This document shows, in pieces, positions 1 to 11,467 of a DNA stretch of 64,000 nt (position 1 is its first letter; the number at the start of each line of letters is the position of its first letter). The stretch lies in the NCBI GenBank assembly GCA_003184365.1, contig NKYR01000141.1, forward strand, positions 28,287-92,286. The letters run 5' to 3'. The position numbers were made by a program, and so were the translations under genes. Source of the stretch: Evernia prunastri (Eukaryota > Ascomycota > Lecanoromycetes > Lecanorales > Parmeliaceae). The notes under the pieces are model-generated. The model ran no database searches and was not told where the DNA came from. It saw only the letters and a list, made by a program, of their open reading frames with translations.

Positions 1-1003
1 ACAAAGCCGGAGGCCTCGTTCGGCACCTCTCTGCTCCAAGACCGGTTGTCCGAGATGAGGACCTGTCTATCACAAGTCTATGCTGAGGAGATCGTCCGCT
101 AGCCAAGGAGCAGTCTGGTGAGTCCTCCGACCCTGGCCCGACTCAGGCACGACGAGGAAATCTTGGGGTTAGTTGTGAGTTGCGATAAAGGGGGACAGAA
201 CGAGGAGAGAAAAAGGAAAAAATCAATAGAAGGAAGAGGAAAGAGCACCGTGTAAACCCACTCTTCAAAGATAGCAAGACCAGATACTAATGCTATAAAT
301 GTTATGCTTCAGTAAACAATCAACACGCTCCGCCGGAACCATCTCCAAGTATGCGTCAAAACGTTCACTCCTCGACCCCACAGAGCAAAGATTCCAAACC
401 CCCAGACCCCTTCCTACGTTTCTGATTCCACGCAGAACAGCCAGAAAGATGTTTGCACAGTATACGAACCGCTCTTGTCCCCTCGACCCGCTTGGCATGC
501 GACAGGCGCTCACGTTCTGGGAGAATATGCTCCTTTTCTTTTTTATGCGACGTCCTGCCCCCCTTGTCTCCTTCTTGCACATGACGAGTGAAACGAAGTC
601 TGAGACCCCGGTCTGAATCCCTTAGTCAGTGGTCAGGTTGAGATAGTAAAAAGCAGTAGTAACGCGACCGTGTATTCTGACTGGCTATCTAAAACCCCGA
701 TGCAGGGGGAACGCATAGGTTAGTTTACGTGCACGCGTTATGCAGACTAGTCGACCAAGGACGGGGGGAGTGGGAGTGCGCGTTCTTGATTCACAACAAA
801 GCTACAGCAGCAGTAGCTCATACCCAACCACCACGCCAAGCTGCCCTCCACCGTCTCACGAGTCTTGAAAAAGCACATCAAATCTAAAATCTACCCCACA
901 CCAGCCACGGCACCACACACGCCACGTTTCCGCATCCCCACACCCAAGCCAGCACGAAATCTATCCCCTTCCCCCTTCCCCTTCAGCGACCCACCCACAC
1001 CCC
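1..1003. other. No supported gene
   Basis: Several overlapping reading frames of about 100 codons lie on both strands around 265-616, but none has a recognisable motif, a good start context or a partner exon. The stretch 900-1000 is C-rich low-complexity sequence at the 3' end of the neighbouring minus-strand gene. I see nothing else here. Confidence 0.5.
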
Positions 1004-1753
1004 TCACGGTCCGCCCCACCAATGCGACACCGCGAACCCTTCCACCTCGACCCGATCCCAACTGCTCCCGCACCCCCGCTCGAGTCTCACCCACGCCTCC
1101 CAGATGCGCCGGGGCGGGTCCGAATAGCCCCAGCGCGCGTTCCACACCCGCGGCACCGCGCCCTGGGACAGGTAGGCGCCCTGGCAGTGCGGGATCTTGA
1201 CGGGGCAGGGGCCCGTGCAGGGGGGATGAGTGTTGAGGAAGGGCGCGGGGTGGTGTTGGTGTTGGGGTTGCGGGGTGGGGGGTTTGCTGGCGGTGTTGTT
1301 GTGGGAGGTGAGTGGGTTGGTTTCGGATCCCGGATCCGTCACTCCTTCACGGATGGTAGAAATCTGCTCCTGAACCGTCAGATCATGACCACGTGGCAAA
1401 GGCGGCTCGAGCGAGAGGTTGCCTACTTTCGGCTCCAGCTCAGCTAGCTGTCGCAACACCGCTTCGTTCTCGGCTATTCGGCGTCTTTGCTCCTCCTCGG
1501 TCAATCGCTCGCCGATCGCCTCGTCTGCTTTCCCGTATGCATTGATGGGAGGTGCTATCTTATCCTCAGCTAGGGAGTAGTGTTGAGGAAATTGACTGAC
1601 GTAGCCGGGAAATGGATACCCATCCGCTGGGGTTGAGATGAACTTAACGGCGCCAGGTGTGATGATGTCGTTTTGAGCCGAGGGGTCACGAGTGCGTATG
1701 GCTAAGGTCGAATGGAGAGCAGGTGGAGTTCTGCATTTGCCCTTGCTCGCCAT
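1004..1753 (-). CDS. Conserved-looking hypothetical protein, 249 aa
   Basis: An uninterrupted single-exon reading frame of 249 codons starts at an ATG in good context. The N-terminal half is polar, with a Glu/Arg-rich stretch around residues 80-105 that could form a short helix. A Pro/His-rich linker follows (about residues 155-180). The C-terminal third is the most protein-like part: a Cys-containing segment (GPCPVKIPHCQGAYLS) and a Trp-rich run (PRVWNARWGYSDPPRRIWEAW). I do not recognise the family. There is no signal peptide or membrane segment. The opposite-strand frames are shadows of this gene. Confidence 0.55.
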   Translation of the reverse strand: MASKGKCRTPPALHSTLAIRTRDPSAQNDIITPGAVKFISTPADGYPFPGYVSQFPQHYSLAEDKIAPPINAYGKADEAIGERLTEEEQRRRIAENEAVLRQLAELEPKVGNLSLEPPLPRGHDLTVQEQISTIREGVTDPGSETNPLTSHNNTASKPPTPQPQHQHHPAPFLNTHPPCTGPCPVKIPHCQGAYLSQGAVPRVWNARWGYSDPPRRIWEAWVRLERGCGSSWDRVEVEGFAVSHWWGGP

Positions 1754-4522
1754 GCTGGTACACGTGGAAGCTGTGATATGGTTGGTGTGATGAACTATGT
1801 TCTTCTGTATGTCAAGGTTTTTGGGATGTGTGAGCGAGCTGGAACGGGAACGAGTGGCTGATAAAGGTTTAAAGGAAACGAAGCAGATGGGATGTTATCA
1901 CTGGTGATTTTCTCAACACCCGAAAGACTGGAGTGTTCAAAGTCTATTGTGGAGGTCTATCGTCTTTGTTTTTCACGGTGCTAACACAATGCCATTTCTT
2001 AAGTGAGAATGCGGTATTTGGGAGACCTCTTTGCGAGAAAATACCAGTGACTCGACAAAGAATCTAGCGTCGATGGCAACGAAAAATGGTATCTGGTGTA
2101 AGCTTATATCTGCAACAGAATTGATGGTTGAGGGCATTGTAGGCGTCACAAGGCCTGATAGTGTAAAGAATATGCGCATTCTATGACAGATATCAAGCTG
2201 GGGACAGATGTAGCTCTTCCAACTTTCCTTCCACCCGGTCTCACGGTGCGCTCCGGAGACCTTACCGAACAAGTGGGCCGCATGTTCCTCGTGAGCCGAC
2301 GGGAAACCAGAGGCTGGGGTTTGCTCATGGGCGTGGATCTATTAGCAGCAGGTCTGCCTGCTACTTCCTAGTGTCGGGCTCGTTATTGAATTTTTTTGGT
2401 GGGAGAGACATGAGATACCGGTCTTGTTGTGCTTGAGGCGTCCATCCTTGACGTTCCTATACTGAGCTTCGAGGCCGGAATGACTCGCCTTTACGGATTG
2501 TACTGATCTGAATAACAAGATAACAGTCCGGGCTTCACACGAGAGTAAGTCTCTAATTGGTAAAAAGCGAGAAGACGAAAAGATGAAAAGATGTGGACAG
2601 CAATAGTCTCTTATAATCCCCAGTTCGAGAACAAAGAGCTTTAGTGATCTGGAGAGTGTTGAGCTATCTCACCGCCGCAAAGGCGACTTTGCGATTCATG
2701 GGACAGACCATGTAAGCAATACTTAATCAGGGAAGTGTGCCGATACAGTAGCTGAAGCGTTCGACAACCCGCGGGTCGCCGCTGGCGTAGACGAAGAGGC
2801 TGACCAAGAGCGGAGGAAGAGCCTCACGAACGTAGAATACTGTTGCAGGAACATGTGGCCCTTGCCACGCTACCTTGTTCCGCGTATAGCTAAAGGATCT
2901 GCGGCAAGATGTAGGAAAGTGAATTCCTGTCGAAGGTCCAAGGCATGAGTTCCCTTCCATCCAGCGGGCCCGATCGTGCTGAGTCCCTGTTACTTCATCC
3001 CTCGAATGCGTTGGCAGAACCGTTCATAACTTGCAGTGCTTGTCGGCATCTTAGTCTTGAGCGCTCGAAAGGTTGACAAAGCAGGTTGAGAGACGTCAGT
3101 GCGCTAATCGTTGGTGGGATGCATCGAGGTGAGAGTGCAACACGCATTGAAAACCAACGCACCATCAGAGACTCGTGAGAACGATGTCGCTGTAGATCGA
3201 CCAATCAATCATCTCTGTCCATTATCGATATCTTGATCATAGATTTGGATTGGGTCGAAGGAGATGCGACACGCGTAAAATACATCGAGACTGAAGTTGC
3301 CACGGCGAAAGAAACAAAGCTATCAGGAACCATAGCAAGGCGCTTTACGTCTTCAGGCGGATAGATAAATGTACCTAGTTTTGAAATTGTACAATATGTT
3401 GTAATGATAAGCGTCGAATGAGATAGGAAAAGATAAATCCATGTTCGAAAAGCTTGTTCAGCCACGTTGCGCAGCAAAGTCGATTGATAGTAAGCTACAT
3501 CATATGTAGTAAGATTTTTTTTGAAGACAATTGGAAGTCAGCAAGAAGGCGGACGACGCAAATAATAGTGGGGAAGAGGGGGGAGGGGAGAGAGAGTAGA
3601 GAATAAGGGGACCCCGGCTGGAGCTGTCTTCGTTGACATGTTCTTTCAGCAGCTACCAAATACATGTCGTCTGGGTAAAGCTCTGTCCCTGAGAACCATA
3701 GGGATCCCTTGGACTTTTTTCAGACCCATGAATCGTATCCCACCTCGAGGACCGAGGTGTGCGCAACTTAGCAGAACAACCCTATTTCTATTTTATGAAG
3801 CCTTTCACTACCTACGGAGTAAGATTATAGTAAAGAGGATCGTGGACATGGTCAAGCGCTATCGCGGAAAGGATCCCAGGTCAAAGATGAGGCTGCGCTA
3901 GGCAACGGATCGTTATGAGCCGGGGGGGCTGGGGTCGGGGATGTCGGGGGTGTCGGGGGTGTCGGGGGTGTCGGGGGGTCGGGGGGTGGAGAGATGTCAA
4001 CTTTCGTCAACTTCCCTCAAATAACGTCAAGTTGCATACGAACTATACCAGATCTGATATACCGAGACTTCAGGGAAAGCCAAACATCCCTGAAACCCAG
4101 AAAATCAGCCAACAATCCCGCCAATGACATGACTGGGGATGAGCCTGCATGGAGGAAGTCGTGTTGCCCTTGATGTGACAGCTATGAAGCCTACATAGGA
4201 CGGATATAAAGCCCTAGGCTAAGACGTGGTGCAGTGTATGTGGAAGGGCCCGACCGAATGTTATTCCCTTGCCTGAGCTTTCGTATCAGTAGTGCTTTGC
4301 GGTATACGCTCATTTCCATTCCGTCGCTTCCAATATATGTAGGCATTTGATGTAGGCCCGCACTCTGCTATGTCATTAGGAGTCCCTCAAGCTGGCTCTG
4401 CTCAGGCACCACCCATTTAAATGTCCATCTCAGTATCCCCCCATTCTTCCTCCTGTAAATCCCAACCCTCTTCCCGAGCCGCAGCCTTGCCATATATTCA
4501 CCCTTGACCGCTAGAAGCAGCA
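1754..4522. other. Long intergenic stretch, no supported gene
   Basis: Reading frames here (for example 1973-2272, 2727-2960 and 3205-3477 on the minus strand, and 3638-3901 on the plus strand) are short, lack recognisable motifs and could not be joined by good splice sites. A G-rich microsatellite lies at 3929-3981. The last 50 bases before 4523 contain a TATA-like CATATATTC that could serve the small gene that follows. Confidence 0.45.
3929..3981 (+). repeat. GGGGGTGTC microsatellite, G-quadruplex prone
   Basis: Four to five near-perfect tandem copies of a 9-base unit GGGGGTGTC follow a G-rich lead-in (GGGGGGGCTGGGGTCGGGG). The runs of five or more Gs on one strand, closely spaced, fit a possible G-quadruplex. 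No gene covers it convincingly. Confidence 0.8.
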
Positions 4523-4926
4523 ATGGACACAATGAATCCTTCCCAGCAGGCCAACGGGGAAAACAATGTCTGTCTCCTCAGCACGTCACGCGTCCTCATA
4601 GCCATCGGGGTGACCTTTCTCATTGGGAGCGTCTATCAGCTCATTCAAAGGATGAGATCAGCCGGCAGCAGTGCGAGTGGTTCCGGTAAGTTTCCCACGA
4701 CGTTTCGATGTTAGAAGAACATCTTCACTGATCGGCTTCAGTGGCTGATGCAGGGGCTGTTGGAGTTGACCTTGAGGCTCTCGCCCTAGGAGCACTAGGG
4801 GATGCAGCGACGTTTAGTTCGGAGTCCTTGGGTGGCGTCAACGAGACGCTTGACCTCACCTTGCCACAGCCAACCTATTATCCGCAAGCGAGGACGTCAC
4901 GGCACCCCGTCGCGTCTAGACAGTAG
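4523..4926 (+). CDS. Small single-pass membrane protein, 115 aa, two exons
   Basis: Exon 1 is 4523-4685 and exon 2 is 4742-4926, joined across a 56-base intron (GTAAGT donor, CTTCAG acceptor) that keeps the frame. The product has a polar N-terminus of about 25 residues, then one hydrophobic helix (VLIAIGVTFLIGSVYQLI, near residues 27-45). A short basic patch (QRMR) follows, then an acidic/neutral tail. The basic residues after the helix fit a type with a cytosolic C-terminus, but that is inference. A TATA-like element lies about 30 bases upstream. I do not recognise a family. An overlapping frame from 4504 has no matching second exon. Confidence 0.6.
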
Positions 4927-5431
4927 CTTCATCCTCCGGAAGCCCTGACCACCACCTAGACGTCCATGATGGGAAAATATTGAGAACAAGAGATAGTCTT
5001 GGAAAGGAACATTGCACGCGTCATTACCGACGGGACCATACAGGATTTTCTGTTGCTTGATGATTGCCGTTGGCGATGGAATGCAAGAGGTGGAAATATC
5101 AAAGACAAGGAAGACTAGTCACATATAGACGAGCGCGCGGACGATTACTGATCGGGAATAGCGGACAATGCTTATCAACATTGGCTTGCTTGCTAGACAC
5201 ATCATCGATTCTTTCCACATGGATATAGACAACCGACATCATACAGACATATAAGAAGGCGAACAAATACGTGCAAATGACCTACGTTTTGTGAAGGTGA
5301 AATTAAATGTAGGATACATTAGAGATCGACGTACACTGCTCAATTGACCTTCAGGAAGTGATCACCCATGGCTGGCGAAGGGCCACTTGTAGGCAAGTCA
5401 GCAAACAAGCTGAATGTGATCGCATGCAGCC
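4927..5431. other. Intergenic, nothing seen
   Basis: This is the convergent space between the small membrane protein gene and the catalase-like gene. I see no reading frame with supporting motifs and no clear repeat. Confidence 0.6.
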
Positions 5432-6681
5432 TTACGGGATCTGGTCCATCTCATGAACATGAACTTCCTTCTTGCCATTCATCATTCGCCGCAATTTGCT
5501 ACTCGCAGGGTAGACTGCATCATTCCGTCAGTACTCAGACCTCTTCGATCAATCTGACTCGGACTTACCAACACGCCTCAGCCTATTCGGTGATCCTAAT
5601 GGCTGTAAACTCTTCAAGCCCAACCACGGGTCTATTCTCATATGATCCTCCCAGAAAGACTTCAATTCGTAATTGAAAGAGTCTTGCTTCGGTATCACCA
5701 ATATAGCCACCGTCTGCCATGGATATTTCTCCGGGTCCCATACCTTACCCGCATATTCGACAGGCTGGTCTTCAAGGTTCTCGCACAGCTGGAATTGTAA
5801 CAAGTACTCAGCATCGTGGGCTTCGTGGAAGTTCTTGAGCCATTGACTAAGGATGTCTGGTTCGTGTTCATCGGGCTTGACGGTCTCTTCATACAGCTTC
5901 TTTTGTGTCTCGCTCGAAGGGACCAGGCAGTACTTTGCCACATAGTCTCCGAAACGGTATGCGGTCTGCGAGTATTGGCGTGTGGACTCCAAGTGTGTGT
6001 TTCGTACAGAGTCGCGGAACTTTTGTAGATCGGTGTCTGGGCGTTCTTCGAGCTTCTTGTATAGTTCAGGCTTGTCCCCGCCATACTTTATGCGCAGACC
6101 TATAATCTCCTTCGTTGTTTTGGCGTCTGCAAGGTCGAGGGCGGGAGTGGAGTTGAATTCGATGTCTTGGGCAGTCTTGGTGGGGTCGAATTTCTCGCCG
6201 GGGACATTGAAGACTTTCATGGCGAAGCCGCGGGGTTGGGGAACACGATCCTAGCACATTTTAGCAAATGCTTGTAAGAAGACGTAGAGGCGTAGACGTA
6301 CGTCCAGACCGGGGTCTCCAGGTTCGCTGCTGTAGCGGCATACCACTGCATGTTCGCCCCCATGTTCAAACATGCTTTGCTTCAGATGTTTTGGCAGGTC
6401 ATCTTTGACGATGAGCTTGCCTTTGACGATGCCTTGGGTCCGAGCGTGAGTGCCTAAAGGTCGTCAGTCAGATCCTTTCGTTTAGCGGTGCTCGTCATAC
6501 CTGTGTAGCAATGGCGATGGCTGTTGTATTGTGCCTTCTGCATGGCATTGATTTGGTCCGCGACAGCTTGGATATCCTCCGCCTCGTTTGGAGGTATCTT
6601 CTCAACCCCCTCGTCTTGCCAATGGATGTACTTCCTGTTGGCCATTGAGACCTGGTCTTCGCCTTTGTTGGATATCTCCAT
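5432..6681 (-). CDS. Catalase-like heme-dependent protein, about 365 aa, four exons
   Basis: The exons on the minus strand are 6501-6681, 6302-6453, 5569-6250 and 5432-5514. Introns are about 50 bases, each with GT..AG ends and an unbroken frame. The product resembles the small heme-catalase-like family (srpA type), which lacks the long N- and C-terminal parts of classical catalases. Family-typical pieces are the N-terminal RKYIHW, the HRHCYTG-THARTQG junction, CRYSSEPGDPG, VPQPRGFAMKVFNVPG with the catalase-like RGFA(M)K core, and the C-terminal SPNRLRRVVYPASSKLRR. Substrate and physiological role are not shown; peroxide or organic hydroperoxide breakdown is the family expectation. The start is uncertain: a second in-frame ATG 36 bases downstream (6645) also fits. 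No targeting signal is evident. Confidence 0.88.
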
Positions 6682-8128
6682 CTTGTAGTATTGAGCTATA
6701 CGGCTTCTTGCTTCTGGCTTCCAGAGGAGAAAGGGATCTTGGAGAAGATGGGCCGGAGGGTAAAGGATGGATATAGTTCGATGACGATGAGGAGGACATG
6801 TTTAGGGTGTGCGGGGGGGGTGTCCAGCGCGGTCTAGACTCGAGATTGTCCTGCGGAAGGTCGGATCCCCGCAAAGTCATCTCATGTACTTTGAACGATG
6901 GGGTATGATCGTCAAAGAAGGTGTGAAGTTATGCCTCTTCGGGTGAAGGGAGACAACATTCGGCCTTCCCCTCCGCTGAGATCCCTGACTGATTAGTCAG
7001 CAATGTCTTGGCGTCTGCTCTCGCTCATCAGTGGCTCACTGATTGCCCATTTGTTTCAACCCTTACGACCTCTTTCTACGGCTTCCCTTGCAGATTTGGC
7101 ATGAGTACATGGTCCAGTATGAACAATTACGAAACAGACTGTCACATGATGGGAAGTCGTAGCTGCTCAGCCACTGGCAGCCTCGCTTGGGTGGCTTGCT
7201 AGATCTTCATAGTGGATGGTATCAGCATAGGATGCATCGCCTGCAAGCTCCAAATACCAGACGTTTTAGACTGCTCATGTGTCACTCATTTGCTCGAGTA
7301 ATCCTCAATCTTGCCTCTGGCGTTTTACCTGCTGTCTGGTGCTCCCTACGTTTCCCTTCCTTTTTCCTGTCTCCGGTATCGACGCTCGTATCTCGAATTT
7401 GCAAGCCACCGAGACAAGCTGGAAGAGAGTAGCTGAAGAGTAGTTGAGTAATACTGTGAGAACGGAAAACCGATCACGTACAATTGACACATTTCTCAAA
7501 ATTCAGGGTACGAAAGGTCACACGCCAAGTTGTTTCAAGCTCTGCTTCAGATGTGCATTCTTACTGAACAAGCATCTTTGCGCCCGTGTCTCAAACTCTG
7601 TGCTATGGCTCCGCGCATGTCTCTTGAATCTTGGAGCCTCTTTGCCTTGCGTACAGTATGTAGGACACCCTTCAATATGTCTTACCCGCAAGTCTCAAGT
7701 CTCGAGTTTGATGTTAAGAAGCGAGGCGTCGTAAGCTTGACTGTTTCTTGATTGGTTCTTGTTGAAACACGACAGCTCAATGAAACATTCAGCACGAGAC
7801 GAAGTATGACTCAAATAACACAGCGAGTCCGGAGTGTATATAAAGAGCATCTCTGCTCTCAAATCATCATACGAGATACGTTAACACATTCCCCCAAAGC
7901 TCAGCACTCCTCCAGCCATAATCACAAACGCAACCACAGCCATACAGACACACCTCGCTACAGACTTCATTACTTTATCTTAAACTTCCTTGATCCATAC
8001 ACCAATCAAGAACACATCTACTTGTAAGGACTCGGATAGACGCGCCGACCGTACCACTTGTCGCAAGGTAAAGTACCTCCGCATGTCTGCACCACACTCT
8101 TCATTACCGACACAATCCCCAGTCAGAG
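6682..8128. other. Intergenic space upstream of the first tandem family gene
   Basis: No convincing gene was found. The 6780-6830 stretch is C/G-rich on the catalase 5' side. From 7740 onward the sequence carries promoter-like elements of the tandem Cys/coiled-coil family: CTTGTTGAAAC at about 7758 and a TATA box at 7837. It then becomes A/C-rich, as expected of a 5' untranslated leader. Confidence 0.5.
7758..7844 (+). promoter_or_regulatory. Promoter of first tandem family gene (CTTGTTGAAAC plus TATA)
   Basis: CTTGTTGAAAC is followed about 75 bases later by TATATAAAGAGC, with the TATA box at 7837-7844, about 290 bases before the ATG at 8129. The same 11-mer lies upstream of the third family gene and in the orphan copy at 12.2 kb. 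A similarly placed TATA box lies upstream of the second gene. The function is inferred from repeated position only. Confidence 0.5.
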
Positions 8129-8525
8129 ATGTGCATATACGAATACGATCACTGGAAGTGCAAGCACGAAACACTCATAAAATTTACACCCTGTGCAGAA
8201 AGCAAGAGGTAAGTGTTCGTCTTCCTCAAGTGAACTAGTGCTAATTGATTTCAAGGGGATATGTGTGCAAAGAGTCCACGTATGTCGCTGAATCAAGTAT
8301 ACCCTATTCCGATACGTTGAGGACTAAAAATCTCAAGTAACAACGCTCCGGACAAGCAAGACGTCATGTGCTGTATGTCCTCCAACTTCTAGCCTCGGGG
8401 AGGCGCTGCTAATCCAGTACATTCTAGCTGAATGCAAGTATCAAGAGGAGGAGGCAAAGAAGAAGACAGCGGAAGCGAAGGCTGGCGGTGGCATTTCAGA
8501 AGGTTTCTCTCAACTCGACCTTTAG
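8129..8525 (+). CDS. Small Cys/coiled-coil family protein A, 78 aa, four exons
   Basis: The exons are 8129-8208, 8256-8279, 8338-8372 and 8428-8525, all with GT..AG introns of 47-58 bases and a continuous frame. The protein starts MCIYEYDHWKCKHETL. It has a Cys/His pair near residue 11, a further Cys at 22 and 31, a CxxC pair (MCSECKYQ) near residue 48, then a Glu/Lys-rich helix (EEEAKKKTAEAKA) and a short tail. I place it with two downstream genes of the same plan (starts 9652 and 10841). The Cys/His spacing suggests a small metal-binding fold, but no partner or activity can be read from the sequence. The four tiny exons make the exact structure moderately uncertain. Confidence 0.6.
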
Positions 8526-9651
8526 GAGATGTATAGGGGAAAGGGTCAGCAGCATTTGACGGGGTATGACGATGGGGCATAGATGGATGTCTGCATCTCT
8601 AAAGCAATAAGACACCTAAACACAATCATTTCCTCGGCATCCGAAGCTTTCTTAATCTCCTTGCTGCTGGATTTTCCATTTTTGCCTATGTTGGTATTCT
8701 TCCGGCACCCTTTCCCCCTGGCATCGAAGTCTATATGCTGCCGTCAACACCTGATAGGAAAGCCAGAGCGACCCCACCAGTCGCTATGTCAAAGCAAAGC
8801 CTTGTCGAATGGTACTGTGGCAGAGCAAAGCGACGGGTCACTCAGCTTTTTTGCGACTTCTCTGACATCCATCCGATATCGCTACCACCTCTCCCCAACA
8901 CGCGAAAATGCAGTCCCAGTCTTTCCCATCAGGCCCTGCTCTTTTGCCTCTCAGCTATATTATATTTATTGGCTACCGTCTGTCAGGATTTGGGAGCGCG
9001 ACTGCCTTGACGTGAACCCTAAACAGTAAGAACGTCGCATACTACCCTGTAGGTGTAAATGGATCGAGAGACGAGTGGTTGGGAAACCCTGAGCTGGTAC
9101 GTCACTGTGAGATGTGATGAGCCTATCAGGATACTCCTAGGCTAGGATGGCAGGCCAAAAGGTGCCCCTTCCGTGCGCGACGGTGCTTTGAATGTCCTTG
9201 AGACCTTCACCAAACACAGATTTGAAATCTGCAAGAGCAGCTAGCAGATGCTCGCAGCATCCAACCGTCTGGCACCTTGCGTCGGACTGGTTGCACGGCT
9301 GAAGATATGTCATCGTACGAGAGAACCCGATGACACACATCCTAAACGACACTTGATACAATATCACACCAGGCACCAAGATCAGAATGCATATAAAGAG
9401 ACCCATTGCTCCCATATTTACTGACGAGATCAATCACCTCAGCTCCCAACAAGCCCACTTTTTCAGACCCCAAGTACGAAGACATCCACACAGACTGCAG
9501 TGACTGGTCACTCAATCATCATCACTTCTATCTTCTCGAGCACTTCAAGTCACAGTCACAGCTTCATACAGCCACGCGCTTTCTGCAAATCCAACCGTCC
9601 CCATCGTCAACACGTCATCGCCTCACACTTTTGACGGACTATCAGTACAAG
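8526..9651. other. Intergenic between tandem family genes A and B
   Basis: Overlapping frames at 8583-9029 on the plus strand and 9137-9433 on the minus strand have no recognisable motifs. The 3' half holds the TATA box (about 9392) and A/C-rich leader of the second family gene. Confidence 0.5.
9390..9398 (+). promoter_or_regulatory. TATA box of second tandem family gene
   Basis: CATATAAAG is followed by AGACCC, close to the TATATAAAGAGC of the first gene. It lies 260 bases before the ATG at 9652, a spacing comparable to its paralogues. The CTTGTTGAAAC element is not evident upstream of this one. Confidence 0.45.
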
Positions 9652-9975
9652 ATGTGTGTAGCCGCAAAAACCTTTTGGGATTGCGCCTGCGAGACTTTAG
9701 TGAGCTTTGAAGCTAATGTTAATAATCGACAGTATCGAGGATGAAGATAAGAAATGCTGAGTGTTCTCGGATCCAACCAGCAGGGCGCGTCGCTAGTTAA
9801 GTACGACATAGCGCTGTGCAAAAATCTGTCTCGTGTGGGAGCATATGAAGAGAGGTTAGCCGCGGAGGAGGAGATGATTGAGGAGAAGATAGCGGAAAAG
9901 GTGGCGGAGGAAGTTGAGGGGAAGAAGAAGAAAAGTGACCAGAAAGATACAATGGCACAAGGGTCCCAGGCATAG
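9652..9975 (+). CDS. Small Cys/coiled-coil family protein B, 80 aa, two exons
   Basis: Exon 1 (9652-9699) encodes MCVAAKTFWDCACETL, which lines up with MCIYEYDHWKCKHETL of the gene at 8129. An 81-base intron (GTGAGC donor, AACCAG acceptor) leads in frame to 9781-9975. Exon 2 has a single Cys where the paralogues have CxxC, then a long charged helix (EERLAAEEEMIEEKIAEK and a Lys-rich end), predicted to be a coiled coil. Loss of the second Cys of the pair suggests divergence from the paralogues. The splice choice is inferred. Without it the first exon would read to a stop after 28 codons. Confidence 0.5.
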
Positions 9976-10426
9976 TGGATGGCAACTCAGCTTGGACGAG
10001 GGCAACAGGAAATTCTGTATCTTTTAGTCAGCAAGGCATCTTGGGCGTGACGGAAGAAGCTTTGAAGCGGTTCAAAATACGATTGTACCTTACGGAAGTT
10101 CTTGGTCCGAGAGGTCACTTAGTAGTCGCCTCTCAGCCTTGGCATTGGCTATAAGTACTTAGCACCACTTCCCCGTTCACCAGTTGAATAACATTTGCCT
10201 AAAACTGTAGTGAAGCGCGGCGCGAGAAGTCGATTGATCGGCTGTGCACTTCGCTGCTTCAGCAAGCCGTGAGTATTTTCGGATATGAAGAATACACGAT
10301 GTGATTGTCTCGTCCTTTTCCTCAACAAATCCTGTAGCCAAGAGGGTTTGGGGAGAGGGTTTGGGGACAGTCAAGATAGTCTGCCAGCGAGTGGGACATG
10401 ATGTCCTGCCCACCGCCAACTTGTCG

Positions 10427-10570
10427 CATGATCACCTGATTCGTGTTTCGTATCAAATGTGTTATCTTGTTGAAACGATCTACTGCCCAATGAATGTCAT
10501 CATTATTCGAAATGCCAAACGAGATGACGTGTCAGCTAAAATTTGGCAGGGAATGCGCAGGGTATATAAT
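10427..10570 (+). promoter_or_regulatory. Promoter of third tandem family gene, duplicated at 12.2 kb
   Basis: The block TGTCGCATG..CGTGTTTC..ATGTGTTATCTTGTTGAAAC is followed about 90 bases later by the TATA box TATATAAT (10563-10570), 278 bases before the ATG at 10841. GTTTC and GTTGAAAC form an inverted pair about 20 bases apart. Much of the block recurs at 12209-12290. A transcription-factor role is inferred from conservation between copies. Confidence 0.5.
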
Positions 10571-10840
10571 GAGCTTTATGGCCCTCGAAATCTACGCCAG
10601 ATCAATTATTCTATTACCTCAAAGCTCGATCATTTCCAACAGACAGATACAAATACAAGTACAGACACAGGTAGCCAGAACATAAGACTTGACTACTCTA
10701 TCATTACCATCTACAGTTGACTCACCTTTATTACACCAGCATTTCTACTCGTCTGGGCGCTTACACTTACACAACTTCCAAGGTTCATACTATTTCCATT
10801 GCATATCCATGCTTGCGCAACTAATGTATCCTCAGCCACG

Positions 10841-11467
10841 ATGTCCAAACACCAGACCATCATCTCGGACTGCGGCTGTCACGACCCCTCGAAGTTCAAG
10901 TGTGAAGAGGACGAGACGTGAGCGCTCGTTTCCCGGCGCCGAAGAAATATGCTAAAGATTCTCAAGGGGCTGGCAATTCCCTCCCATACCCGCAGAGGTG
11001 TAAGTCAATGAACCACATTGACTGACCACCTACAACAGTAAAGAGCAATTGAGTGCTGAATGTTTCCACTGACAGATTCTGTCGTCTGAGAGAAAACCAA
11101 GTGTGCGGTTGGTTTCCCTGTATCCTTCGCCACAGACGCGCTGCTGACTCGGTGTCTTGTAGCCAAATGCGAGGCCGATGAGCTACGAATTGCAAAAGAG
11201 GAGGCTGAACAAGCGGCGAAGGATGCGGAGCAGTTGGTGTTGCGGGAACAATGGTTGGCTCACTGGACGGAATCTCAGGAAAAGGTGGAGGAGAAGGACG
11301 TACCGATAAACGACATGGAGGCAAAGGAAGTGGAGGATGGGCACAAACAGTGGAGGGAACGATATATCGTACCGGAAACCGAGGCCGATGCGAAGCGGAT
11401 TGCGAAGTCGAAGGCCCTTTGGCAGGAGAGGATGCGGAGCAATCGGATTTGTAGGGAGTTGGTCTAA
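10841..11467 (+). CDS. Small Cys/coiled-coil family protein C, 148 aa, four exons
   Basis: The exons are 10841-10917, 10967-10999, 11076-11107 and 11163-11467, with a continuous frame. The protein begins MSKHQTIISDCGCHDPSKFKC, carries CRLRENQVCAKCEADEL in exon 3/4 with the CxxC pair, and continues into a long Glu/Lys-rich helix of about 95 residues with several Trp. It has the same plan as the genes at 8129 and 9652 but a longer helical tail. The third donor (GTTGGT) is weak and the second intron contains an alternative acceptor, so the middle is the least certain part. A long opposite-strand frame (11183-11701) is judged a shadow. No function is known to me. Confidence 0.6.
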
